Origin: Crossiella equi
GTDB lineage: Bacteria > Actinomycetota > Actinomycetes > Mycobacteriales > Pseudonocardiaceae
Length of the DNA stretch: 64,000 nucleotides
NCBI RefSeq assembly: GCF_017876755.1
Contig: NZ_JAGIOO010000001.1
Span: 3,147,786-3,211,785 of the forward strand
Reading direction: 5' to 3'
Of this stretch, positions 52,639 through 60,055 are shown in pieces. Every line of letters begins with the position of its first letter. The stretch's first letter is position 1. The notes below the pieces were generated by a model, which ran no database searches, had not been told where the DNA came from, and was given only the letters and a program-made list of their open reading frames with translations. The translations under genes and the position numbers were made by a program.

Positions 52639-52701
52639 CAGCGTGTGTTTACCCTAAAACCCCAGGTCAATCTGTGATGCACCGCACTTTCGAAGTGTGA
52701 T
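52639..52701. promoter_or_regulatory. Spacer between the Crp-like and cyclase-like genes with two TGTGAT half-sites
   Basis: TGTGAT occurs at 52673-52678 and 52696-52701, and CACTT-TCG-AAGTG forms a short hairpin between them. TGTGA is the half-site of CRP-type regulators. The two are direct rather than inverted, so a true operator is not proven. Confidence 0.35.
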
Positions 52702-53421
52702 TCAGCCAGAAGTCCCAAGGTAGGAGTCCAGTCTCGTCGGGGCCAGGATGGTGATCCGCCGACGGGCCGTGCTGAGCAGGCCGTCGTCGCGCAGCTCGGC
52801 CAGCGCGCGGGAGACCGACTCGCGGGTGGCGCCGATCGCGCTGCCCAGCTCCTCCTGGGTCAGCTGCGCGGCGATCTCCACCCCGCCGTCGGCCCGCTCG
52901 GTGCCGTGCGTGGCGGCCAGCTCGCCGAGGAAGCGGGCCAGGCGCTGCGACACCGTGCAGGTGCCGACCTCCAGCCGCCTGCGGTCGGACTCGTCCACGC
53001 GGGTGACCAGCAAGGACAGCACGTCGCAGGCGAGTCCGGAGAACTGGCGCAGCAGGGAGCGGAAGCGCGCCGAGGCGATGATCACGACGGTCGCCTCGGT
53101 CAGGGCGACCACGGTGGCCGAGCGGCGGCGCGCGGTGATGGCGCCGAACTCGCCGACCAGCTCGCCGCTGCCGCGCAGCGCGAGCACGCTCTCGGTACCG
53201 TCCTGGCTGACCACCGAGACCCGGAGCAGGCCGTGCTCCACCAGCAGGACCGAGTCGGACTCGTTGTCCTGCCTGAACAGCACCGTGCCCCTGCGCACGC
53301 TGCGCCGACGCCCGACGTCGGCCAGTAAGACGCGACTGGCCGCACCGAGCCCTTCCACACTCATAGTGGAAGGGTCGACGTTGGGACCAGGGAATATGGA
53401 GAGGAAAGGTTCACTACTCAC
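52702..53421 (-). CDS. Crp/Fnr family regulator with cNMP-binding residues
   Basis: A 239-residue regulator: an N-terminal cyclic-nucleotide-binding beta roll and a C-terminal HTH (TQEELGSAIGATRESVSRAL, 188-207). The phosphate-binding cassette is intact: Gly86-Glu87 and Arg100-Ser101 in GELVGEFGAITARRRSATVV match E. coli CRP residues that hold cAMP. It lies directly upstream of and on the same strand as the cyclase-like gene, so it may bind the nucleotide that enzyme makes. The GTG start at 53421 lacks a clear ribosome binding site; ATG at 53364 is an alternative. Confidence 0.87.
   Translation of the reverse strand: MSSEPFLSIFPGPNVDPSTMSVEGLGAASRVLLADVGRRRSVRRGTVLFRQDNESDSVLLVEHGLLRVSVVSQDGTESVLALRGSGELVGEFGAITARRRSATVVALTEATVVIIASARFRSLLRQFSGLACDVLSLLVTRVDESDRRRLEVGTCTVSQRLARFLGELAATHGTERADGGVEIAAQLTQEELGSAIGATRESVSRALAELRDDGLLSTARRRITILAPTRLDSYLGTSG
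53351..53373. promoter_or_regulatory. Inverted repeat near the start of the Crp-like gene
   Basis: CCTTCCAC (53351-53358) and GTGGAAGG (53366-53373) form perfect 8-bp arms with a seven-base spacer around the alternative ATG at 53364. It may be an operator or an RNA hairpin over the start. Confidence 0.4.
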
Positions 53422-53572
53422 CCGAAAGCCAGAAGATAATGCCCTGAACGGCCCAACACGTACAACTCCCTGTCACCAAGTTTCTCCCTACCGGAGTAAG
53501 GTAATCCCGGCCTCCGTGTGAAGGCCACAAAAGTTGCCGATGCACCGGTTTCCTTCTGGTGTGATGGTTGGT

Positions 53573-54517
53573 ATGCGAGTCCTCGTCACCGGCGCGAGCG
53601 GCTATGTCGGACAGGCCGTCGTGCGGCAGCTCTCCCAGACCGGACACGATGTCGTGGCCCTTGTCCACCGCTCGGTGGTGAATGTGCCCGAAGGAGTGGA
53701 GCTGCGCAGGGGCGACGTGCTCGACGGCGAGGGCCTGCTGGCCGCCGCCGACGGGGTGCACGCCGCTGTCCACCTGGTCTCCCTCACCCGCATCCGGGAG
53801 GCCTTCGCCCACCCCACCCTGTACTACCGGGTCAACCTGGGCGGCACGCTGCACGTGCTGGAGGCCCTGGCCCGGCAGGCCGAGGTCACCGGCGTCAAGC
53901 CGAGGCTGGTGATGGCGTCCACGGCCAGCGTGTACGGCAGCCCGCCGGACCAGCCCATCACCGAGTCCACGCCACTGGCCCCGGCCAACCCGTACGCGGC
54001 CTCGAAGGTGGCCGCCGAGGAGGCCATCCGCTGGCAGGTGGCCACGGGCTCGCTGGGCGCGGTGTGCCTGCGCATCTTCAACATCGCGGGGGCGGTGGGC
54101 GAGCTCGGCGACTACGACGACACCCGCGTCATCACCCGCGCGGTGGGGGTGGCCGCGGGCCACCTGCCGTCGGTGGAGATCCACGGCGACGGCAGCGCGG
54201 TCCGCGACTTCGTGCACGTCAGCGACGTGGCCAGGGCCATGGTCGCGGCGCTGGAGTCGGCCGAGCCGGGCCGATTCGAGACCTACAACGTGGGCGCCAC
54301 CCCGGCCAGCGTGGCCGAGGTGGTGGACACCGTGCGCCGGGTCACCGGCCGGGAGATCCGCGTCACACACCGCCCGGCCAACCCGGGCGAGGCCCCGCGC
54401 CTGGTCGGCGACAGCTCCCTGCTGCGCCAGCGCCTGGGCTGGTCGCCGCTCCAGTCGAGCCTGGAGGAGATGGTCCGGGGCCAGTGGGAGGCGGAACTGC
54501 TGCGGCGCCACCGCTGA
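53573..54517 (+). CDS. NAD-dependent nucleotide-sugar epimerase
   Basis: A 314-residue extended SDR enzyme of the UDP-glucose 4-epimerase type. TGASGYVG (6-13) binds NAD; ASTASVYGSPPDQP and NPYAASKVAAEE hold the catalytic Ser, Tyr and Lys; GDGSAVRDFVHVSDVARAM and YNVGATPASVAEV match the GalE family. The substrate may be a UDP- or dTDP-hexose. The ATG at 53573 gives MRVLVTGASG; in-frame ATGs three and 13 codons upstream are possible. Confidence 0.87.
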   Translation: MRVLVTGASGYVGQAVVRQLSQTGHDVVALVHRSVVNVPEGVELRRGDVLDGEGLLAAADGVHAAVHLVSLTRIREAFAHPTLYYRVNLGGTLHVLEALARQAEVTGVKPRLVMASTASVYGSPPDQPITESTPLAPANPYAASKVAAEEAIRWQVATGSLGAVCLRIFNIAGAVGELGDYDDTRVITRAVGVAAGHLPSVEIHGDGSAVRDFVHVSDVARAMVAALESAEPGRFETYNVGATPASVAEVVDTVRRVTGREIRVTHRPANPGEAPRLVGDSSLLRQRLGWSPLQSSLEEMVRGQWEAELLRRHR

Positions 54518-54531
54518 GCGAGGATGCGGGC

Positions 54532-55146
54532 ATGCGCCTGCACTTCGACCCGGCGGAGACGGGCCCGGGCCCGTTCTACCGCCTGCTCACCTCCGTGGTG
54601 GTCCCGCGCCCGATCGCCTGGGTCTCGACCACCTCGGCCGAGGGCGTGGACAACCTGGCCCCGCACTCCTTCTTCACCGTGGCCTGCGTGACCCCGCCGG
54701 TCGTGCAGTTCACCTCGGTGGGCCGCAAGGACACCCTGCGCAACGTCGAGGCCACGGGCGAGTTCGTGGTGAACCTGGCCGACGAGCCCCACTTCACCCA
54801 CGTCAACGCCACCGGCACGGACTTCCCGCCGGAGGTCAGCGAGTTCGACGCGGTGGGCCTGCCCCGCGAACCGGGCCTGCGGGTCAAGCCGCCCCGGGTG
54901 GGCACCTCCCCGGTGGCCCTGGAGTGCGTACTGCACAGCACGGTCCGGCTCGGCGACTCGACGGTGGTCTTCGGCCGGGTGGTGCACGCCGCCGTGGCGG
55001 AGTCCGTGCTCGAGGACGGCCTGCCCGCGATCGACCGCCTGCGCCCGCTGTCCCGGCTCGGGAAGGACGAGTGGGGCGGGTACGGGGAGGTCCGGGAGAT
55101 CAAGCGCATCCGGCACGCGGACTGGCCGGGCCACTTCCAGGGCTGA
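54532..55146 (+). CDS. Flavin reductase-like, FMN-binding split-barrel protein
   Basis: A 204-residue protein of the flavin reductase-like family (PF01613). YRLLTSVVVPRPIAWVSTTSAEGVDNLAPHSFF and TPPVVQFTSVGRKDTLRNVEATGEFVVNLAD match the FMN-binding region; the C-terminal GGYGEVREIKRIRHADW is typical of the NrpH/DIM6-like subgroup. It may supply reduced flavin or act as an oxidoreductase itself. It starts 14 bases after the epimerase gene. Confidence 0.85.
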   Translation: MRLHFDPAETGPGPFYRLLTSVVVPRPIAWVSTTSAEGVDNLAPHSFFTVACVTPPVVQFTSVGRKDTLRNVEATGEFVVNLADEPHFTHVNATGTDFPPEVSEFDAVGLPREPGLRVKPPRVGTSPVALECVLHSTVRLGDSTVVFGRVVHAAVAESVLEDGLPAIDRLRPLSRLGKDEWGGYGEVREIKRIRHADWPGHFQG

Positions 55147-55170
55147 CCAGGCCGCAGGCCCGCACGGTCC

Positions 55171-55183
55171 GTCCACAGTGGAC
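55171..55183. repeat. 13-bp palindrome GTCCACWGTGGAC, copy 5
   Basis: GTCCACAGTGGAC, the only intergenic copy, between the convergent flavin-reductase-like and small unknown genes, where it can also serve as a terminator hairpin. Confidence 0.85.
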
Positions 55184-55186
55184 GGG

Positions 55187-55531
55187 CTAGAACCCCTTCT
55201 CCGACCTCTCCTCCGGCGACCGCGGCCGCAGCGCCCTCGGCGGGGCCAGGTACTTCAGCTCCAGCGCGGGCACCGGCGCCCCGGCCCGCGCCGCCAGCTG
55301 GTAGCTCACCAGCCCGGCCCAGTAGCCCTGCTCGGTGCGCAGCCAGGCGTGCAGCGTGCCCGGGACCTGGCCGCTGAGCACCAGGCCCTGCTGCCGCACC
55401 AGCAGGCTCTCCGAGCGGCGCGCGCCGGTGAAGCTGTGCCGGTACAGCTCTTCGAGGTCCACCCACACCGGTCGGCTCCGGTCGTAGACCCGGCCGAGGG
55501 AGGGAGTGAGCTGCACCGTTCGGTCGAACAT
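55187..55531 (-). CDS. Small conserved protein of unknown function
   Basis: A 114-residue protein (MFDRTVQLTPSLGRVYDRSR to the C-terminus) without signal peptide or membrane segment. It alternates strands and charged loops (QQGLVLSGQVPGTLHAWLRTEQGYWAGLVSYQL), and two basic clusters are near the end. I know no family for it; similar short proteins in actinobacteria are annotated as hypothetical. The start at 55531 is chosen for the position of the conserved-looking part; the upstream extension is Arg-rich and low in coding character. Confidence 0.55.
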   Translation of the reverse strand: MFDRTVQLTPSLGRVYDRSRPVWVDLEELYRHSFTGARRSESLLVRQQGLVLSGQVPGTLHAWLRTEQGYWAGLVSYQLAARAGAPVPALELKYLAPPRALRPRSPEERSEKGF

Positions 55532-55643
55532 GTGTGCGAGTCTGGATGACTGGGTACATCGACAGCAAGCCGGGCCACGGGCTGCTGACCAGGTCGTTAC
55601 GCCGGGTGTCCGGCGGGCCGCCCGGACGGCATAGGCTGCCCGC

Positions 55644-56000
55644 ATGCGTGGTTTCGAGGACCTGGTGCCCCGGTTGCGGGAGTTCGCGGCGGCACGGGAG
55701 TGGGAGCCCTTCCACACGCCGCGCAACCTGGCCATGGCCCTCTCCGGCGAGGTGGGCGAGCTGGTGGCCGAGCTGCAGTGGCTGAGCGATGCGGAGATCG
55801 GCGCGCAGCTGCCTGAGGGCGCGCTGCGGGCCCGGGTGGCCGACGAGGTGGCCGACGTGCTGCTCTACCTGGTGCGCTTCGCCGACGTGTGTGGTCTGGA
55901 CCTCGCCGAGGTGGCGCACGCCAAGATCGACCGCAACGAGCACCGGTTCCCGCCCCTGCCGGAAGTCCCCTCCACAGAACGGGCAAACCCTTCCGCCTGA
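55644..56000 (+). CDS. MazG-like nucleotide pyrophosphohydrolase
   Basis: A 118-residue all-alpha NTP pyrophosphatase (dCTPase-like subgroup), which clears unwanted nucleotides such as modified dNTPs. The Mg-binding motifs are GEVGELVAEL (Glu36, Glu39 and Glu43) and DEVADVLLYLVRF (67-79, with Glu68 and Asp71). The ATG at 55644 gives the family N-terminus MRGFEDLVPRLREFA. Transcribed with the LysR gene that starts 26 bases later. Confidence 0.87.
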   Translation: MRGFEDLVPRLREFAAAREWEPFHTPRNLAMALSGEVGELVAELQWLSDAEIGAQLPEGALRARVADEVADVLLYLVRFADVCGLDLAEVAHAKIDRNEHRFPPLPEVPSTERANPSA

Positions 56001-56026
56001 CGGGTCAGACACTTAGCGTCACAAGC

Positions 56027-56986
56027 ATGGAACTGGAGCTGCGGCACCTCCGGGTCATCTGCACGGTCGCGGACACCGGCAGCGTGACCAAGGCGGCCGC
56101 CCGGCTCGGGCTCGCGCAGCCCGCCCTGACCGCGCAGCTCAACCGGATCGAGCGCGCGCTCGGCGGCACCCTGTTCGAGCGCGACCGGCGCGGTTCCCGG
56201 CCCACCCCGCTCGGCGAGCTGGTGCTGGCCCGCGCGCGGCTGCTGCTGCCCGCGGTCAGCGAGCTGCGCGAGGAGGCGGCCCGCCTGGCCAACGCCGCCG
56301 GGGACAGCGCGCACTACCGCATCGGCGCGGCCAACGGCCCGGTGCTGGGCGGTCTGCTGCACCACTTGGCCGCCGCGCGCCCGCACGCCCGCCTGTCCCC
56401 GCACACCTCCTGGTCGGCGGAGGAGCTGGCCGACCTGCTCGCCTCCGGCCGCCTGGACTACGCCCTGGTCGGCACGTGCGGGGACGCCGAACCGCCGAAC
56501 GCGCCCGGCGTGCGCTGGCGGCTGCTCGCGGTGGAACCGGTGTTCGTGCTGCTGCCCGAACAGCACGACCTGGCCGCCAAGCCCGAGGTGGCGCTGGGCG
56601 ACCTGGCCGAGTACCGCTGGGGCGCGACCCCGGGCGACGGCTGCTTCGGCGACTGCTTCGCCACCGCCTGCGCCCGTGCGGGCTTCGCGCCCAAGGCCCT
56701 GTACGAGACCGACGTGGTCAGCTGCGTGGACCTGGTCCGCTCCGGCGACGCGGTCGCGCTGTGCCAGCCGACCTTCCGCGAGATGCCGGGGGTGCTGGCG
56801 GTCCCGCTGGCCGGTACCCCGCTGCGCTGGCGCCAGTACATCGGCTGGCCCGGTGACCTGCGCACCCCGGGCGAGGCCGAGGAGGTCGCGGGCTACGCGC
56901 TGGCCGCCTACGACGAGGCGGTGGACCGCTCCCCCGGCTACCGGGACTGGCTGGACCGCAACCCGGGCTTCGGCAGGCGGCTGTGA
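56027..56986 (+). CDS. LysR family transcriptional regulator
   Basis: A 319-residue LysR protein. The N-terminal HTH is ELRHLRVICTVADTGSVTKAAARLGLAQPALTAQLNRIER, followed by the linker helix and two effector-binding subdomains (YRIGAANGPVLGGLLHHL; YALVGTCGDAE). Its ligand is unknown. It may control the FAD-dependent oxidoreductase downstream. Confidence 0.9.
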   Translation: MELELRHLRVICTVADTGSVTKAAARLGLAQPALTAQLNRIERALGGTLFERDRRGSRPTPLGELVLARARLLLPAVSELREEAARLANAAGDSAHYRIGAANGPVLGGLLHHLAAARPHARLSPHTSWSAEELADLLASGRLDYALVGTCGDAEPPNAPGVRWRLLAVEPVFVLLPEQHDLAAKPEVALGDLAEYRWGATPGDGCFGDCFATACARAGFAPKALYETDVVSCVDLVRSGDAVALCQPTFREMPGVLAVPLAGTPLRWRQYIGWPGDLRTPGEAEEVAGYALAAYDEAVDRSPGYRDWLDRNPGFGRRL

Positions 56987-57035
56987 GCTTCGCCCGCCCC
57001 GGAATGCCCGAAAGGTCGGCGCGCGTTACCCCGGC

Positions 57036-58085
57036 GTGGACACGGACGTGGTGGTCATCGGAGCGGGCCAGTCGGGCCTGAACAGCTCGTTCTTCCTGCG
57101 GCGCGCGGGCATCGACCACGTCGTGCTGGACTCGGCGCCGCACGCGGGCGGGGCCTGGCAGCACTACTGGCGCTCGCTGCGCTACGCCGACGTGCACGGC
57201 TTCCACAGCCTCCAGGACTTCCCCCTGGTCGTACCCGACCCGGAGCGCCCGGCCGCGGACGTGCTCGCGGAGTACTTCGCCGAGTACGAGCGGCGCCACG
57301 ACCTGCCGGTGGTCCGCCCGGTCCAGGTGCGCTCGGTCCGGCACGAGGGCGAGGACTTCCGGATCGACGCGCCCGAGGGCAGCTGGCGGGCCCGCGCGGT
57401 GATCAACGCGACCGGTTCGTGGAGCCACCCGCTGTGGCCGCACTACCCGGGCGCGCGGGAGTTCCGGGGCCGCCAGCTGCACACCCGGGACTACCACGGC
57501 CCGGAGGAGTTCGCGGGCAAGAAGGTCGTCGTGGTCGGCGGCGGTGCCTCGGCGCTGCGCTTCCTGGACGAGCTCTCGCCGGTGGCCGAGACGGTCTGGG
57601 TGACCCGCCGCGAACCGGAGTTCCTGGAACGCGAGTTCACCCACGAGCACGGCCGCGCGATCATCGCCAAGGTCGAGGAGGCGGTGCGCGCGGGCCGGGC
57701 GCCGGTCAGCGTGGTGCGCAACACCGGCCTCGCCCTCACCCCGCTGATCAGGGACCTGGCCGACCGGGGTGTGCTGCGCCGCCGCCCGGTGTTCGAGCGG
57801 CTCACCCCGGACGGCGTGCGCTGGGCCGACGGCACCGAGGAGCACGCGGACGTGGTCCTGTGGGCCACCGGTTTCCGGGCCGCGCTCAACCACCTGGCGC
57901 CGTTGCGGCTGCGGGAGCCGGGCGGCGGGATCGTCATGGCCGGCGGTCACCCCGCCACCGAGCCCCGGCTCCACCTGGTGGGCTACGGCCCGTCAGCGAG
58001 CACCATCGGCGCCAACCGGGCCGCCCGCACCGCGGTCCACGAACTGCGCGGGCTGCTCTTCCCGGAGCCCGCCCTCGCGGGCTAG
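57036..58085 (+). CDS. FAD-dependent monooxygenase-like protein (CzcO type)
   Basis: A 349-residue flavoprotein with two Rossmann motifs: VVIGAGQSGLNSSFFLRRAG for FAD near residue 10 and VVVVGGGASALRFL for NAD(P)H near 165. PHAGGAWQHYWRSLRYADVHG fits the flavin-containing monooxygenase group, and VVLWATGFRAALNHLAPL is the family's ATG motif. It is shorter than Baeyer-Villiger enzymes, as CzcO-like proteins are. The GTG at 57036 lacks a clear ribosome binding site. The 3' end overlaps the convergent gene by 93 bases. Confidence 0.83.
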   Translation: MDTDVVVIGAGQSGLNSSFFLRRAGIDHVVLDSAPHAGGAWQHYWRSLRYADVHGFHSLQDFPLVVPDPERPAADVLAEYFAEYERRHDLPVVRPVQVRSVRHEGEDFRIDAPEGSWRARAVINATGSWSHPLWPHYPGAREFRGRQLHTRDYHGPEEFAGKKVVVVGGGASALRFLDELSPVAETVWVTRREPEFLEREFTHEHGRAIIAKVEEAVRAGRAPVSVVRNTGLALTPLIRDLADRGVLRRRPVFERLTPDGVRWADGTEEHADVVLWATGFRAALNHLAPLRLREPGGGIVMAGGHPATEPRLHLVGYGPSASTIGANRAARTAVHELRGLLFPEPALAG

Positions 58086-59543
58086 GAACTCCGTGAGGAT
58101 TCCCGGCACCGCCTCCTCGGCGAAGGCGGGTGCGGTGGCCGCGTCCAGGTCCGGCGCCGCGTAGCCGCCCGCGGCGGTGGCCACCGCCGCGGTCAGCGTG
58201 ACCACCCCGGCCCGCCGCGAGAACGGCGTGTCGCTGAAGGTCCAGGCGAGCACGTCGGTCCGGCGCAGCGCCACGGTGTCCCGGCTGAACGTGCCCGAGC
58301 GCGTGACCAGGTACGGCCCGGCCAGCCCGTGCCCGAGCGAGCGGTAGGCGTCGCGGGCCAGCCACAGCACGAACGGCACGCTGGCCAGCGCGGTGCTCCA
58401 CGCGGTGTGCAGCAGCACGTCGGTGAGCAGCCAGCCCAGGAAGCCCTGCACCAGCAGCAGCGGCAGCGTGACGGACAGCAGGCCGCGCAGCACCCGCCGC
58501 CGGAAGGCCACCCTCGGGTGCGGCGTCAGCTCGGCCCCGGCCACCGGGGACGGCTCGCGCAGCACCCCGGCGGTCACCCGCACCGCCTCGGCCCGGGGCG
58601 CGGGCGGCAGCACGGAGCCGCGGCCGCGTTCCTCCTCCGCGTTGCCCAGCCCGCCCGCGACCACGCGCACCGAGGCCCCGCCCCCGGCGCGCAGCGGCAG
58701 CGGCTCGGCCAGCAGCACGCCGAACAGGCGCTGGCGCTCCACCGACACCGACCGGGTGGTGAACAGGCCGCGCCGCACGCGCAGCAGGCCCTCGCCCTGC
58801 CACTCCAGGCGGAACCGCCACCAGTTCTCCACGTACAGCGCGATCGCGCCGAGCACCCCGAGCAGGGTGAGGGCGAGCAGGGCCAGCGGGATGGTCAGCC
58901 ACAGCGCGCTGGCGCCGAAGTCGCTGAACAGCTGGCGCACCACCGGGATCCGCCACGGCTCCAGCCCGATCACCTCCAGCGCCCGGTACCCGGCCCCGGA
59001 GACGATGACCACCCCGCCGAAGACCCAGAAGGTCAGCGGCGCGTACCGGATCCAGCGCGGGTTCCACGCCGAGACCAGCGGGTCCCGCGCGGCGTCGCGG
59101 CGGGTGTGCGCGAGCAGCTCGGTGCGCAGCGTGCGGGCCAGTGCCGCGGGCACCCCGTCGAGCTTGACCTCCTTGGCCTGCTCGGTGGAGGCCGTGGTGC
59201 CGATGCGCAGCGTGGTCACCCCGGCCAGCCGGTGCAGCGGGCTCGCGGTGAGGTCGACGTTGCGGATCCGGTTGAGCCGCAACACCCGCAGCCGCCGGAT
59301 GACCAGCCCGGTGCGCACCTCGACGGCCTCGGGCGTGACCCGGTAGTACGTCTTGGCCCACTCGATGAGCGAGTAGCCCACGTAGCCCACGAAGACCACG
59401 CCGACCGCGGCGAGGGTGATCAGCGCCTGGGCCTTCACCTCGCCGCCGGTGACCACGAGCGTGCCCAGGAACGAGCCGATCGGCGCGGCCAGCCAGCTCA
59501 GGTGCACCGGGATGACGCGCGGGGACAGCCGCTGCCAGTCCAT
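57993..59543 (-). CDS. Multi-pass bacterial PH-domain protein (YdbT-like)
   Basis: A 516-residue membrane protein with bPH_2 (DUF304) domains separated by pairs of transmembrane helices. The first is seen in YYRVTPEAVEVRTGLVIRRLRVLRLNRIRNVDL, the second in ENWWRFRLEWQGEGLLRVRRGLFTTRSVSVERQRLFGV, the third near PYLVTRSGTFSRDTVALRRTDVLAWTF. It is the larger partner of the protein encoded by 59543-60055, as YdbS/YdbT pairs are. The function is unknown, but it lies in the envelope. Its ATG overlaps the partner's stop by one base, and its C-terminal 31 residues lie in the overlap with the convergent FAD gene. Confidence 0.85.
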   Translation of the reverse strand: MDWQRLSPRVIPVHLSWLAAPIGSFLGTLVVTGGEVKAQALITLAAVGVVFVGYVGYSLIEWAKTYYRVTPEAVEVRTGLVIRRLRVLRLNRIRNVDLTASPLHRLAGVTTLRIGTTASTEQAKEVKLDGVPAALARTLRTELLAHTRRDAARDPLVSAWNPRWIRYAPLTFWVFGGVVIVSGAGYRALEVIGLEPWRIPVVRQLFSDFGASALWLTIPLALLALTLLGVLGAIALYVENWWRFRLEWQGEGLLRVRRGLFTTRSVSVERQRLFGVLLAEPLPLRAGGGASVRVVAGGLGNAEEERGRGSVLPPAPRAEAVRVTAGVLREPSPVAGAELTPHPRVAFRRRVLRGLLSVTLPLLLVQGFLGWLLTDVLLHTAWSTALASVPFVLWLARDAYRSLGHGLAGPYLVTRSGTFSRDTVALRRTDVLAWTFSDTPFSRRAGVVTLTAAVATAAGGYAAPDLDAATAPAFAEEAVPGILTEFLAREGGLREEQPAQFVDRGAGGPVGADGAR

Positions 59544-60055
59544 CACGCCTCCTCGACCTCGGCGGCCTCGCCGATCCGGCGGGCCAGCTCGTCCGCCTCG
59601 TCCTGCGCCAGGCCCTCGACGCGCACGTCGCCCGCGGTGGAGGCGGTGGTCACGATGACCGTGGCCAGGCCGTACCGCCGTTGCAGCGGGCCGATCTCGG
59701 TGTCCACGGTCTGCACCTTGCCCAGCGGGGTGATCCGGCGGCGCTGCCAGAACCAGCCGCTGGCCGAGTACACCGCGCGCTCGCCCAGCTCCCAGGCGTG
59801 TACGCGGTAGCGCCACGGCGGCATCACCAGCAGGTAGCCCAGGCTCGGCAGCACGAGCACGCCCAGCAGCAGCGGGCCCAGCCAGAACAACGCGCCGGGG
59901 AAGAACAACAGGGACAGCGTGGCCATCGTGCCCGCGACCACGAAGGCGGGCGCGGTCACGCAGCACAGGGCCTGCACGGTCCACCAACGGCGGGCCGCCG
60001 GGTCGACCCGGTAGCGGGGCGGGCGCAGGCGGAGGGGTTCACGGACGGCGGTCAT
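59543..60055 (-). CDS. Bacterial PH-domain membrane protein (YdbS-like)
   Basis: A 170-residue protein with two adjacent transmembrane helices (about 27-45 and 50-78) followed by one bPH_2 domain (YRVHAWELGERAVYSASGWFWQRRRITPLGKVQTVDTEIGPLQRRYGLATV), typical of the small subunit of YdbS/YdbT pairs. The ATG overlaps the stop of the GT39-like gene by four bases, so the three form one operon. Confidence 0.85.
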   Translation of the reverse strand: MTAVREPLRLRPPRYRVDPAARRWWTVQALCCVTAPAFVVAGTMATLSLLFFPGALFWLGPLLLGVLVLPSLGYLLVMPPWRYRVHAWELGERAVYSASGWFWQRRRITPLGKVQTVDTEIGPLQRRYGLATVIVTTASTAGDVRVEGLAQDEADELARRIGEAAEVEEA

